Both the position numbers and the translations under genes were made by a program. Shown here piece after piece: positions 17,102 through 26,275 of a stretch of DNA of 64,000 nucleotides. The stretch's first letter is position 1. Each line of letters opens with the position of its first letter. Origin of the DNA: Sediminibacterium sp. (GTDB taxonomy: Bacteria; Bacteroidota; Bacteroidia; Chitinophagales; Chitinophagaceae). The notes beneath the pieces are model-generated. The model worked only from the letters and a program-made list of their open reading frames with translations. It made no database searches and was not told the DNA's origin. The stretch is taken from NCBI GenBank assembly GCA_007280515.1, contig QYPL01000006.1:1-64000 (forward strand), read 5' to 3'.

Positions 17102-17962
17102 CTAAAACAGAATCTGAAGAATTAGCCATACAAATGGGGTGGCAAATAAGATAGAATCAAACCTGTCTAAGAAGCCTCCATGACCAGGCATCATGCTGCC
17201 ACTGTCTTTCACGCCTGCAAGCCTTTTTAATTTACTTTCTAATAAATCTCCAAAATTACCTGCAATAGAGGCTATTAAACTAATATAAAATATATATTTC
17301 TCTTGAATAGGCACAATCATAGCCATTCCTTTAGACACAATTAACACAGACAATATAATACCAGCAATGGTACCCTCCCATGTTTTATTAGGAGATATGG
17401 GAGATAAAGGCGTTTTGCCAATAACAGATCCCACTAAATAAGCCATGGTATCATTCACCCAAATAGAGACAATTAATAATAAGGGAATAGAAAAAGTCCA
17501 ACTACCAAAATAGGTATTGGGCATAAAACTTTTTAATTGAAAAAATAAAGATAAACACATGGGTATATACACTAAACCAGCAATAGAAATAGCAAGGTTT
17601 TGTACACTAAATTTTTTTGAAAAAATATCTACAATAATGATAAAGGCAATAACAAAAACAATTGCTCTGCTGCCTAAAAATTTAATACTCATACCAATAA
17701 TGGTTAAATCAACAGGTCCTAATGTCATCATCATTAAACAACCCACTACTAATAAGCCCCATTTGTGCACAGGGCTTATATTTTGATAGCTTGGATAAAT
17801 AAGTGCCAATAATTTTTGATATTCATACAAACAACCTAATTGTATGATTAAAAATAAAGTAAAAAAAGACCAGTTATTCCAAATCAAACCTGTTAGCATA
17901 ATAATGACAAATACAAGCGCTGACAAGGTTCTTTGTTTTAAAATAGATGCGTTAGAAGCCAT
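17102..17962 (-). CDS. cdsA: Phosphatidate cytidylyltransferase
   Basis: CdsA converts phosphatidic acid and CTP to CDP-diacylglycerol, the branch point of phospholipid synthesis. The 286-residue protein has about eight hydrophobic segments and the C-terminal family signature LKRLAGVKDSGSMMPGHGGFLDRFDS. SPNKTWEGTIAG is another conserved site. It lies immediately upstream of psd on the same strand and downstream of DUF2007 and CPBP genes. I believe this order recurs in Bacteroidota genomes (recollection, not checked). Confidence 0.96.
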   Translation of the reverse strand: MASNASILKQRTLSALVFVIIMLTGLIWNNWSFFTLFLIIQLGCLYEYQKLLALIYPSYQNISPVHKWGLLVVGCLMMMTLGPVDLTIIGMSIKFLGSRAIVFVIAFIIIVDIFSKKFSVQNLAISIAGLVYIPMCLSLFFQLKSFMPNTYFGSWTFSIPLLLIVSIWVNDTMAYLVGSVIGKTPLSPISPNKTWEGTIAGIILSVLIVSKGMAMIVPIQEKYIFYISLIASIAGNFGDLLESKLKRLAGVKDSGSMMPGHGGFLDRFDSILFATPFVWLILQILF

Positions 17963-17993
17963 AGAAAAGAATTATAAATTTGTAAAGAATACT

Positions 17994-18212
17994 TTAAGAT
18001 TCAACCGAATTAATTTGAATCGTTGAAATAAGTGCTTGCGCTTTTTCGTACATATCCATAGGTACATATACCTCAATTTCTCCAAAAAAAACATAGGAAG
18101 AGTCCTGCTTATTGAGTGTCTTAGCGGGTATTTCATTTTCATTTAAAATGCCCATCACCATTGAAGATACGGCCAACTGACCACTGCTAAATACTTTTTT
18201 CCAATCCTGCAT
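17994..18212 (-). CDS. DUF2007 small protein
   Basis: A 72-residue soluble protein matching the DUF2007 pattern: WKKVFSSGQLAVSSMVMGILNENEIPAKTLNKQDS followed by GEIEVYVPMDMYEKAQALI. The family has a ferredoxin-like fold and has been called a putative signal-transducing protein, without a demonstrated function. The start overlaps the end of the CPBP gene by 26 bases, so it is translationally coupled, and cdsA begins 31 bases downstream. Confidence 0.88.
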   Translation of the reverse strand: MQDWKKVFSSGQLAVSSMVMGILNENEIPAKTLNKQDSSYVFFGEIEVYVPMDMYEKAQALISTIQINSVES

Positions 18213-19092
18213 TTGAATGAGTGTTTTTTAATTTTTTTAATAAATAGTAAACTCCTACCAAGGCCAGCAGTCCCCAATAAATAGGTAGGTTGTCATCCAT
18301 CATCTGATCTACTTTGGCTGGATTGTTTCTAATTGAATATAAAGTTACCACGGCTATTCCATTATTTAAAAAATGTAGTAAAATAGGTAACCAAATATTT
18401 TTTGAATAATGATAAATATAACCAAGTACCATACCCAAGGCCATTCTAGATAGAAAACCAAAAAAAGAAAAATGGATAGCGCTAAAAAAAATGGCCGTTA
18501 AAATAATAGCAGCGTAGGGTTTACCCGTTAGGTCCAATACTATTTTTTGAAGCGTGCCTCTAAAATAAACTTCTTCAATAATAGCAGGTATGATAGCTAC
18601 TGCTACTAATGCATAGGCTAAATCCACGAATGAATTCATATGCGTCATCGATAACATAGCTTTTTTATATTGGGCTTCTAAATTTTCTGCCCAATTTTTA
18701 AAATGGGTGGGTATAGGAATTTTTTCTGTCAAACTTCCTAATGCACCACTCAGTATCAAACCAGTGAGTGCTAATAATATAACAATACCTATTTGTTGGT
18801 ATGATTTTACAGCAGTAAAACCTAAATGAGTGTACCAATTTCCTTTTGCCATCATGGCTAAGGCAATGCTAGGTAAACCAAAGGCAATAATGGAGGCCAG
18901 GGCATTGGCTAATTGTGCCATGGAAGCATATTCAGGCTGCATAATAACCTTTTGCATATCTGCCAACGGAATATGCAATAATGCAGCCACTAAAGAAAAA
19001 CTAATAAGTGCCCCTACTATCATGCCAATACCTGTTAACCCTAAAAAAAGGGCCATTCGCATTGGAGGTCTCATATCAAATAATTGGTACAT
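18187..19092 (-). CDS. CPBP-family intramembrane glutamic protease
   Basis: An integral membrane protein of about 301 residues with roughly eight hydrophobic segments. The track start is TTG; the ATG at 19092 (MYQLFDMRPPMR) is two codons later and preferred. The CPBP (Rce1/Abi-like) motifs are EEVYFRG with the two catalytic Glu residues, then the HFSFFGFLSRMALGMVLG region and HFLNNGIAV. These proteases cleave membrane proteins or mature small peptides; substrates are unknown here. It heads a minus-strand operon CPBP-DUF2007-cdsA-psd, suggesting a membrane-homeostasis role (inference). Confidence 0.92.
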   Translation of the reverse strand: MYQLFDMRPPMRMALFLGLTGIGMIVGALISFSLVAALLHIPLADMQKVIMQPEYASMAQLANALASIIAFGLPSIALAMMAKGNWYTHLGFTAVKSYQQIGIVILLALTGLILSGALGSLTEKIPIPTHFKNWAENLEAQYKKAMLSMTHMNSFVDLAYALVAVAIIPAIIEEVYFRGTLQKIVLDLTGKPYAAIILTAIFFSAIHFSFFGFLSRMALGMVLGYIYHYSKNIWLPILLHFLNNGIAVVTLYSIRNNPAKVDQMMDDNLPIYWGLLALVGVYYLLKKLKNTHSNAGLEKSI

Positions 19093-19131
19093 TTGCAATC
19101 GTATCAGTTAGATGCAAGATAATGAATTCAT

Positions 19132-20169
19132 ATGGTTTCTATAGGCCCTATACAATTACCCGATTTTCCTCTATTACTCGCTCCTATGGAGGATGTAAGT
19201 GACCCACCATTTAGAGCCGTCTGTAAAGAAAACGGGGCCGACTTAATGTATACCGAATTCATAAGTAGTGAGGGATTAATTCGTGATGCCATTAAGAGCA
19301 GGCAAAAATTGGACATCTTTGATTACGAACGTCCCGTTGGCATTCAAATATTTGGAGGAGACGAAGAAGCCATGGCCCTATGTACAAAAATAGTAGATAC
19401 TGTCAACCCCGATTTAATTGACATTAATTTTGGATGCCCTGTAAAAAAAGTAGTCACGAAGGGCGCTGGTGCCGGTGTTTTAAAAGATTTAGATTTAATG
19501 GTAAGATTAACAGAGGCCGTAGTAAAAAGTACCAACCTGCCTGTTACTGTAAAAACAAGATTAGGCTGGGATGAAAGTTCTAAGAATATTCATGAAGCTG
19601 CCTTAAGATTACAAGACGTTGGCGTAAAAGCACTGGCCATTCATGGACGTACCAGAGTGCAGATGTATAAAGGCGAAGCCGATTGGACCTTAATAGGAGA
19701 GATAAAAAATGACCCACGTATTCATATTCCCATTTTTGGCAATGGCGATATCAATTCTCCTGAAAAAACATTAGAATATAAAAATAGATACGGCGTAGAT
19801 GGTATTATGATTGGCCGCGCTGCCATTGGCTATCCTTGGATTTTTAGAGAAATAAAACATTTTCTAGAAACTGGAGAAAGAAGAGCCGACCCTACTATTG
19901 AAGAGCGTGTAGAAGTAGCAAGACAACATTTAATTAAATCCATGCAGTGGAAAGGTCCTATTGCAGGCATCAATGAAATGAGAAGACATTATGCCAATTA
20001 TTTAAGAGGCCTTCCTAATATTAAGGAGTATAGAAATAAATTAGTGCGCATTAACAATCAAAAAGAGATTGAAGAAGTCTTAGATGAGATTAAAGAGAAG
20101 TACAAAGATACCATGATTGAATCGGGTAAAATTGTTTTAGAAAACTACCACGAGCACTGTCCTATTTAG
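19132..20169 (+). CDS. dusB: tRNA-dihydrouridine synthase DusB
   Basis: An FMN-dependent reductase of uridines in the tRNA D-loop, 345 residues. Motifs are LLLAPMEDVSDPPFRAVC at the N-terminus, INFGCPVKKVVTKGAGAG with the conserved catalytic Cys, TVKTRLGWD, IHGRTRVQMYKGEADW and the FMN-phosphate site GNGDINSPEKT/GIMIGRAAIGYPWIF. The C-terminal helical domain RRHYANYLRGLPNIKEYRNKLV binds tRNA. The dusB assignment rests on overall resemblance. It is divergent from the CPBP operon with only 39 bases between the two starts. Confidence 0.93.
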   Translation: MVSIGPIQLPDFPLLLAPMEDVSDPPFRAVCKENGADLMYTEFISSEGLIRDAIKSRQKLDIFDYERPVGIQIFGGDEEAMALCTKIVDTVNPDLIDINFGCPVKKVVTKGAGAGVLKDLDLMVRLTEAVVKSTNLPVTVKTRLGWDESSKNIHEAALRLQDVGVKALAIHGRTRVQMYKGEADWTLIGEIKNDPRIHIPIFGNGDINSPEKTLEYKNRYGVDGIMIGRAAIGYPWIFREIKHFLETGERRADPTIEERVEVARQHLIKSMQWKGPIAGINEMRRHYANYLRGLPNIKEYRNKLVRINNQKEIEEVLDEIKEKYKDTMIESGKIVLENYHEHCPI

Positions 20170-20203
20170 CGAGTCTAATTTTTAAATACCTAATAAACTT
20201 GCA

Positions 20204-20860
20204 TTATTTTTTTTCAATAGCTTCCAATACTAGAGCGTCCATTGGATCCACTGTCATAGGGAAATAATTTGTAAGCGTCCCTTCTTCATTCACTAAATAT
20301 TTACAAAAATTCCAAGCAGGCTCCTGCACATTCCAACCATTAATGGACTTATCCGACAACCACTTAAACACTTCATTTTGTTGACTCTTTTTTACCACAA
20401 TGGATTTAGCCATTAAAGGAAAGCTGACTCCATAATTCTTTTTACAAAAAGCAGCAATACTTTCATTATCCTTAGTTTCTTGCTCTTTAAAGTCATTGGC
20501 AGGAAAGCCAATTACTACAAGGCTTTCAGCATATTTTTCTTGTAATTTTTCTAGGGCTTCATATTGTCCGGTAAAACCGCAATCACTAGCGGTGTTTACA
20601 ATTAAAACTTTCTTTCCTTTCAAAGAAGCAAAATTAAACTCCTTTCCATTGATGTCCTTAGTGGTTAAACTATAAAAAGAAACAATGGGTGTTTTATTTT
20701 CTGTATTGACCTGTGTTTGTTTTTTTCCTGCCCCCTTACTCGACCAAATAATAGCTGGATACATGGTCTTTAAAATAGATTGTCGATAAGACATACCTTG
20801 TTTTTTCATCAGTAGTGTTACTGAAACTAAAATACCTATGGCGATGGCAATTTTTATCAT
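20204..20860 (-). CDS. Membrane-anchored glutathione peroxidase-family protein
   Basis: A thiol peroxidase of the glutathione peroxidase superfamily. The ATG at 20860 (MIKIAIAIGILVSVTLLM) gives an N-terminal membrane anchor; the track TTG start only adds charged residues. The catalytic region begins near residue 58 with FYSLTTKDINGKEFNFASLKGK. The peroxidatic Cys is in NTASDCGFTGQYEALE, the Gln in VIGFPANDF plus later residues, and the Trp-Asn pair in EPAWNFCKYLV. It uses Cys, not selenocysteine. Most such bacterial enzymes use thioredoxin. The aldehyde dehydrogenase gene lies upstream on the same strand. Confidence 0.9.
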   Translation of the reverse strand: MIKIAIAIGILVSVTLLMKKQGMSYRQSILKTMYPAIIWSSKGAGKKQTQVNTENKTPIVSFYSLTTKDINGKEFNFASLKGKKVLIVNTASDCGFTGQYEALEKLQEKYAESLVVIGFPANDFKEQETKDNESIAAFCKKNYGVSFPLMAKSIVVKKSQQNEVFKWLSDKSINGWNVQEPAWNFCKYLVNEEGTLTNYFPMTVDPMDALVLEAIEKK

Positions 20861-20928
20861 AATATTTTTTTTATTTTTCAATCTATTTTATTTAAAATTA
20901 TACACTTGTAAAAAATTATCCCATTCAA

Positions 20929-22296
20929 CTACCCAATTAGTCTTTTCAATAACCAAGCCTTGCCTTTATAAGGAGGGTATTTAAAACTAGGATCTATCCA
21001 AGTGGGTGTTTTTAATACCGACTTTGTATGGGTAAATGTATCAAAACTTAATTTGCCATGATAACCTCCTGTTCCGCTGAAACCCCTACCACCAAAGGGC
21101 AATTCATGATTGGTGATATGCATAGTCGCATTGTTTACACAAGCACCCCCTGAAGGCACATTGGTTAACCAATAATCTTCATCATTTTTATTTTCAGTGA
21201 ATACATAAAAGGCTAATGGATTTGGATTTTTTTGAATAATGGCCAAGGCTTCTTCTCTGTTTTCATAAGTAAGCACGGGAAGGATAGGGCCAAAAATTTC
21301 GTCCTGCATAATTTTTGCATCTGGATGCACCCCTACCATAATGGTGGGTTCTATAAATAATTTTTCTCTATTTGATTTTCCTCCATATACAATTTCACCA
21401 TCTGATAAATAAGAAGTAAGACGTAACCATTGTTTATCATTAATTATTTTTCCATAATGTTCTGAATTTTCTGCATCAGCACCATAAAATGCTTGCAGTG
21501 CAATAATTAATTCTTTTATTAAATTATCTTTTAAATGACTAGGTACTAATATATAGTCAGGGGCAATACACATTTGACCGCAATTAGAAAATTTTGGATT
21601 CGCTAAACGGCGCGCTGCCACTCTTATATTGGCATCATCACCAATCACTGCAGGGCTCTTCCCACCTAACTCTAAAGTCACCGGTACTAATTGCTCAGCT
21701 GCTAATTTGTAAATTATTTTTCCCACCATGGTGCTGCCCGTATAAAAAATATGGTCGAATCTATTTTCAGTAAGTAGTGGTGGAAGTACCGAAGCACCAT
21801 CCCCTTCTAAATACATCATATAATTTTCAGGAAATAAAGAATGAATTATTTTTTGCATCACCGCTGCCGTGGCTGGGGCAAACTCAGATGGTTTTAAGAC
21901 CGCACAATTTCCTCCAGCAATGGCTCCTATGAGTGGAGTGAATAATAATTGAAAAGGATAGTTCCAAGGAGCAATAATACAAACCACGCCCAAGGGTTCT
22001 TGAATGGTATAACTAGAAGAAGGCATATTGACCAAGTTGGTGGAAACCGAATTAGGTTCCATCCAGCCCTTTAAATGCTTGATGGTGTAGTTTAATTCAC
22101 TTAAGAAAAAGCCTACCTCGGTAGCCCAAGCATCTTCGTCGGTTTTTTTCAAATCCAAATAAAGTGCTTGGTACAATTGTTTTTCAGCCTCTAATACAGC
22201 TTTTTTTAAGCGTTCAAGTTGTTGTATTCTGAAGGCGTAAGACTGGGTAGCGCCAGTGGCAAAATAGGAACGTAGGTTATCAATAGTAGTAGACAT
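20929..22296 (-). CDS. Aldehyde dehydrogenase, class 3-like
   Basis: A 455-residue NAD(P)-dependent aldehyde dehydrogenase, the shorter class 3 type. Motifs are APWNYPFQLLFTPLIGAIAGGNCAVLKPSE (catalytic Asn region), FYTGSTMVGK, VTLELGGKSPAVI with the general-base Glu and NPKFSNCGQMCIAPDYIL with the nucleophile Cys. Class 3 enzymes oxidise medium- and long-chain or aromatic aldehydes to acids. The C-terminus ends KYPPYKGKAWLLKRLIG, common for soluble class 3 enzymes without a membrane tail. It is divergent from the Tat-exported Gfo/Idh gene across a gap with a palindrome. Confidence 0.94.
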   Translation of the reverse strand: MSTTIDNLRSYFATGATQSYAFRIQQLERLKKAVLEAEKQLYQALYLDLKKTDEDAWATEVGFFLSELNYTIKHLKGWMEPNSVSTNLVNMPSSSYTIQEPLGVVCIIAPWNYPFQLLFTPLIGAIAGGNCAVLKPSEFAPATAAVMQKIIHSLFPENYMMYLEGDGASVLPPLLTENRFDHIFYTGSTMVGKIIYKLAAEQLVPVTLELGGKSPAVIGDDANIRVAARRLANPKFSNCGQMCIAPDYILVPSHLKDNLIKELIIALQAFYGADAENSEHYGKIINDKQWLRLTSYLSDGEIVYGGKSNREKLFIEPTIMVGVHPDAKIMQDEIFGPILPVLTYENREEALAIIQKNPNPLAFYVFTENKNDEDYWLTNVPSGGACVNNATMHITNHELPFGGRGFSGTGGYHGKLSFDTFTHTKSVLKTPTWIDPSFKYPPYKGKAWLLKRLIG

Positions 22297-22372
22297 AAAT
22301 AATAGTGATGAATATTAGTAGTAAGTATTAACAGTATTGGGTAAAAGCAACAAATCTTAAGCAATTTAAGCC

Positions 22373-22416
22373 TTATTTTGATATGCGAAGCTTCATTTAT
22401 TCGCTTATCAAAATAA
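22373..22416. repeat. 17-bp-arm palindrome in divergent promoter gap
   Basis: Left arm TTATTTTGATATGCGAA and right arm TTCGCTTATCAAAATAA pair at 16 of 17 positions around a ten-base loop. It sits alone in the 209-base gap between the divergent aldehyde dehydrogenase and Gfo/Idh genes. It could be an operator, a REP-like element or an RNA hairpin. The rest of the gap shows only AT-rich sequence. Confidence 0.75.
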
Positions 22417-22505
22417 TTATGAAAATTCAGAAATTTTTAATAATTTAACGTACTTAATTTAACAAGTCAATTAACAAAGATTATAAACCAAAATAACGAT
22501 TTGCT

Positions 22506-23966
22506 ATGTCCAAGAGAAAATCAGACAACACAAGAAGGGATTTTATTAAAAATTCTGCGCTTGCATTAGGAGGCTTTTACATTTTACCTAGGCACGTGTT
22601 AGGTGGAAAAGGATTTATCGCACCAAGTGATAAATTACAAGTAGCTGGTATCGGTGCCGGCGGAAAAGGTGAAAGTGATTTATTTGCTTTCTATAGTAGC
22701 GGCAAAGCAGATATTGCTTTTTTATGTGATGTCGATGATAGACAAGCTGTAAAAAGTCGTGAAAGATATCCAAAAGCAAAATACTATAAAGACTATAGAG
22801 AAATGTTAGACAAAGAACATATGCATTTCGATGCTTGTTCTGTATCTACACCCGATCATATGCACGGTGTGCAAGCGATGGCCGCTATGCAATTAGGCAA
22901 GCATGTTTACGTTCAAAAACCAATGGCACATGATATTTACGAAGCACGTATTATGACCAAGGCCGCGCACGATTATAATGTAGTTACGCAGATGGGTAAC
23001 CAAGGTTCTTCAGGAGATGGCGTGCGCATTTTACAAGACTGGCATACTGCTGGATTAATTGGTGATGTTCATACTATTTATTGTTATACCGATAGACCGG
23101 TTTGGCCTCAAGGCGTGAACCGTCCTGTAATAACTAGTCCCACTGCTATACCTGCTGAATTAGATTTTAATTTATGGTTAGGTACGGCTCCTCAAAAAGA
23201 TTATTTCGACGGTTTACTTCCATTTAACTGGAGAGGATGGTGGGATTACGGAACCGGCGCATTAGGTGATATGGCTTGTCATATTATGGCACCAGCCTTT
23301 GCAGTCTGTGGTTTAGGTTATCCTATTGCAGCAGAATGTAGTGTTGCCACTCGTTACACTGCACCTTGGCAAAAATTATATGCACCAGATTCTGGTCCAA
23401 TGGGTTCTCATATTATATTAACTTTCCAAGGACAGAACGGAAAGCCGAATGTAAAATTACATTGGATGGATGGCGGTATTCAACCAGAGCGTCCAGCTGA
23501 ATTAGGACCTAATGAAATAATGGGTGACGGTGGTAATGGTGTTATTTTTGAAGGATCAAAAGGTAAGATGATGGCAGGTACTTATGGTGTCAACCCTCAA
23601 TTACTTCCAACCAACTTAACTAAAACTACTTCAGTACCTAAAACTATAGATAGAGTAAAAGGCGGAGAAGCCGGACACTATTCTGCATGGGTAGAAGCTT
23701 GTATCGCTGGTCCTGGAAGTAAAGAAGCCAAGGCTTTAAGTTCTCATTTTGATATTGCAGGTCCTTTAACAGAGTCTGTATTAATGGGTAATTTAGCTAT
23801 TAGAAGTTATGACATTAAATCTACTGATAAAAAAGGTGGCGCTACTTATCCAGGTAGAAACATTCAATTATTATGGGATGGTCCAAATATGAAAATCACC
23901 AATTTCGACGAAGCGAATCAATATGTTAAAAGAACCTATCGCGATGGTTGGAGTTTGGGTGTTTAA
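22506..23966 (+). CDS. Tat-exported Gfo/Idh/MocA oxidoreductase
   Basis: A 486-residue NAD(P)-dependent sugar oxidoreductase with a twin-arginine signal (TRRDFIKNSALALGGFYI) at residues 8-26. The Rossmann fold follows (VAGIGAGGKGESDLF), with DACSVSTPDHMHGVQAM and the catalytic-lysine motif as VQKPMAHDIYEAR, where Gln replaces the usual Glu of EKP. The Tat route implies folding with a tightly bound cofactor before export, as in glucose-fructose oxidoreductase (family precedent). It has its own terminator. It is the first gene of the sugar-oxidation cluster; whether it oxidises or reduces a periplasmic keto-sugar is unknown. Confidence 0.9.
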   Translation: MSKRKSDNTRRDFIKNSALALGGFYILPRHVLGGKGFIAPSDKLQVAGIGAGGKGESDLFAFYSSGKADIAFLCDVDDRQAVKSRERYPKAKYYKDYREMLDKEHMHFDACSVSTPDHMHGVQAMAAMQLGKHVYVQKPMAHDIYEARIMTKAAHDYNVVTQMGNQGSSGDGVRILQDWHTAGLIGDVHTIYCYTDRPVWPQGVNRPVITSPTAIPAELDFNLWLGTAPQKDYFDGLLPFNWRGWWDYGTGALGDMACHIMAPAFAVCGLGYPIAAECSVATRYTAPWQKLYAPDSGPMGSHIILTFQGQNGKPNVKLHWMDGGIQPERPAELGPNEIMGDGGNGVIFEGSKGKMMAGTYGVNPQLLPTNLTKTTSVPKTIDRVKGGEAGHYSAWVEACIAGPGSKEAKALSSHFDIAGPLTESVLMGNLAIRSYDIKSTDKKGGATYPGRNIQLLWDGPNMKITNFDEANQYVKRTYRDGWSLGV

Positions 23967-23988
23967 TATTCATTTACTTACACATTAT

Positions 23989-24023
23989 AAATCTCGGTTG
24001 CCTTTGGTAACCGAGATTTTTTT
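23989..24023 (+). terminator. Rho-independent terminator after Gfo/Idh gene
   Basis: AAATCTCGGTT/AACCGAGATTT forms an 11-base stem with a nine-base loop and ends in a seven-T run, starting 22 bases after the stop codon. Confidence 0.9.
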
Positions 24024-24053
24024 ATGCTACCTTTAGAAAGCAAAATATAAATC

Positions 24054-25220
24054 ATGGAAAATTTACGTGAACAGTTTTTATTAAACCCCGATATTACTTT
24101 TTTAAACTTTGGATCCTTTGGTGCCACACCCAAACCTATTTTTGATGTTTATCAAAACTGGCAAAGAGTTTTAGAAGCTGAACCTGTTCAATTTATTGCC
24201 TTCGATGGAGTCAATTATTTAGCCAATTCAAGAGCTGCGCTGGCTAAGTTTATTGGATGTCCCGATAAAGACGATTTAGTATTTGTTACTAACCCTTCTT
24301 TTGCCATCAATTTAATTGCTAAAAATTTTCCTTTAAACGAAGGTGATGAAATCTTAGCTACCGATATTGAATACGGTGCCTGCGACCGTACCTGGGATTT
24401 TTATTGCAAAAAAAATAAAGCTACTTATAGAAGACAGAAAATAAATTTACCTATTACTAACAAAGAAAAATTTATTGAAGATTTTTTTGAAGGACTAAGA
24501 CCTAGTACCAAGGCCATTTTTATTAGTCATATTACCAGCGCTACTGGTTTAATTTTTCCTGTGAAAGAAATTTGCGCAATAGCAAAATCAAAAGGACTCA
24601 TTACCATCGTTGATGGCGCCCATGTACCTGCGCATATACCTTTTAACTTAACTGAAATACAAGCCGATTTTTATACAGGGGCTTGTCATAAATGGATGAT
24701 GGCAGCTAAAGGTTGTAGTTTTTTATACGCGCATAAATCGGTTCAGCCTTTATGTGACCCTCTTATTGTTAGTTGGGGCTATAAAGCCTTCAAGCCTTCT
24801 GCTTCTACTTTCTTAGACTATCATCAAATGATAGGCACACGCGATTTTTCTGCCTTCTTAACAGTGGAGGCCTCTATTGAATTTATGGAGAAAAATAATT
24901 GGAGGGCTGTATCTAAAAAGTGTCATGATATTGTAATTACCAATGCCGAACGTTTTTATAATTTACTGGGTACAAAACCCATTAGCCCCTTAACCAGCGA
25001 ATGGATTGGTCAAATGATTAGTATTCCCATAAATACAAGCGAGCCAGAACAATTACAAAGAAAATTATTCATCGACTACAAAATTGAAATTCCTATTATG
25101 CGTCAAGAAAATGAGGTATACATGCGTTATTCTATTAATGCATTTAATACAATGGCCGATTTAGATACATTATATAATGCACTAGAGGCTATAAAAAAAG
25201 AAGCCCTACTTATAAAATAA
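24054..25220 (+). CDS. Class V aminotransferase-fold PLP enzyme (isopenicillin N epimerase-like)
   Basis: A 388-residue fold-type I PLP enzyme. The N-terminus LNPDITFLNFGSFGATPKPIFD and FVTNPSFAINLIAKN are typical of the isopenicillin N epimerase/cysteine desulfurase-like branch. VDGAHVPAHIPFNL contains the cofactor-binding Asp, and GACHKWMMAAKG the Schiff-base Lys213. No exported signal is present, so it acts in the cytosol. Members of this branch perform epimerisation, desulfuration or beta-elimination; the substrate is not predictable. It is flanked by sugar-cluster genes but separated by a terminator upstream, so its link to them is uncertain. Confidence 0.88.
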   Translation: MENLREQFLLNPDITFLNFGSFGATPKPIFDVYQNWQRVLEAEPVQFIAFDGVNYLANSRAALAKFIGCPDKDDLVFVTNPSFAINLIAKNFPLNEGDEILATDIEYGACDRTWDFYCKKNKATYRRQKINLPITNKEKFIEDFFEGLRPSTKAIFISHITSATGLIFPVKEICAIAKSKGLITIVDGAHVPAHIPFNLTEIQADFYTGACHKWMMAAKGCSFLYAHKSVQPLCDPLIVSWGYKAFKPSASTFLDYHQMIGTRDFSAFLTVEASIEFMEKNNWRAVSKKCHDIVITNAERFYNLLGTKPISPLTSEWIGQMISIPINTSEPEQLQRKLFIDYKIEIPIMRQENEVYMRYSINAFNTMADLDTLYNALEAIKKEALLIK

Positions 25221-25296
25221 TAGTAAGGCTTCTTAATCAATGTATATTTGTAAATCTATACTTTATATATACTTTTCAATTGCTTCTAGTCAATTT

Positions 25297-26151
25297 CTAC
25301 CATACTAAGCTCTTCAGGTAAGCAGCGTCGTCTTTAGCGCAATCTAATTCGGTGGTTCCTGTATAGGCTTCTTGTTCAACTATAAAATATTTAACACCTT
25401 GGGCTGTGGCTTGAGGTAATAAAGATTTATAATCGATACTGCCTTTACCTATAATGCAAGACTCAATACCAGTAGCTGTTTTAGCTAAATCTTTTATATG
25501 CACTAATTTAAAACGATTAGGGAATTTTTTCATGTAAGCAATAGGGTCAACGCCTGCGGCTACTGTCCAATACATATCCATTTCAAAATCAACGGTATCA
25601 GGATTGGTAGATTTCATCATTAAATCCTGAGGAACAATACCATCCATTGGTACAAAAGAATAATCGTGATTATGATAAGCAAAACGGATGCCATTTTTCT
25701 TCGTAATTTCTCCGCAAGCATTAAATTCATCAGAGAATTGCTTGAAATTATCAATTGATTTTTGTGCTCCTTTAAATGGGCATATTAAATACTTCATTCC
25801 AATCTCCGCTGCCTGTGCTGCCTTGCGTTCAAAGTCTTGGGTATTGTTACAATGAGAAGAAACCATTTTCATTCCCAAATCATCTAATACTTTTTTCAAC
25901 TCTGTATTTTTCATTCCCCAAAAAATACCTTTTTCTCCTTCAAAGCCCTCTATTTGTTTGAAACCAGATTTAGATAAATGTGTTAAAACACCGACTGTGT
26001 CTTTATATAAAGCTTGTTTTACTGTCCACAATTGAATACCAAATGGATTTGCTTTTCCAACCATTGCCATTAATTCGTTACCAAATGGCATGCTTAAAGC
26101 AGCACCTGCTAATGCCGTTTGACGTAGGAAGTTTCTTCTTGAATTGTTCAT
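25297..26151 (-). CDS. Tat-exported xylose-isomerase-like TIM-barrel protein
   Basis: A 284-residue sugar phosphate isomerase/epimerase-family (AP endonuclease 2-like) protein with a Tat-type signal (NSRRNFLRQTALAGAALSMP) at its start. The barrel shows the expected metal-ligand stations: YHNHDYSF, VDFEMDMYW, KLVHIKDLA and FIVEQE. This family isomerises or epimerises sugars and also includes C-glycoside-cleaving enzymes. Export by Tat suggests the substrate is met outside the inner membrane. It is the promoter-distal gene of a minus-strand set (TIM2, GMC, subunit 3, TIM1), although a 124-base gap separates it from subunit 3. Confidence 0.88.
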   Translation of the reverse strand: MNNSRRNFLRQTALAGAALSMPFGNELMAMVGKANPFGIQLWTVKQALYKDTVGVLTHLSKSGFKQIEGFEGEKGIFWGMKNTELKKVLDDLGMKMVSSHCNNTQDFERKAAQAAEIGMKYLICPFKGAQKSIDNFKQFSDEFNACGEITKKNGIRFAYHNHDYSFVPMDGIVPQDLMMKSTNPDTVDFEMDMYWTVAAGVDPIAYMKKFPNRFKLVHIKDLAKTATGIESCIIGKGSIDYKSLLPQATAQGVKYFIVEQEAYTGTTELDCAKDDAAYLKSLVW

Positions 26152-26275
26152 GATATAATTTTAAAAGTTCAATGGTGAGTTCAGTTATTAATAATACTAC
26201 GAATGCAATTTTTCTATTGCACCGTTTCAGATCCCATTTGAAAGTTCTATATAATGGAGAACCTTCTATAGCTTA

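Noticed and set aside
20204-20860. Selenocysteine-containing glutathione peroxidase
   Set aside because: The active-site codon reads Cys in ASDCGFTGQY, and no in-frame TGA is needed.
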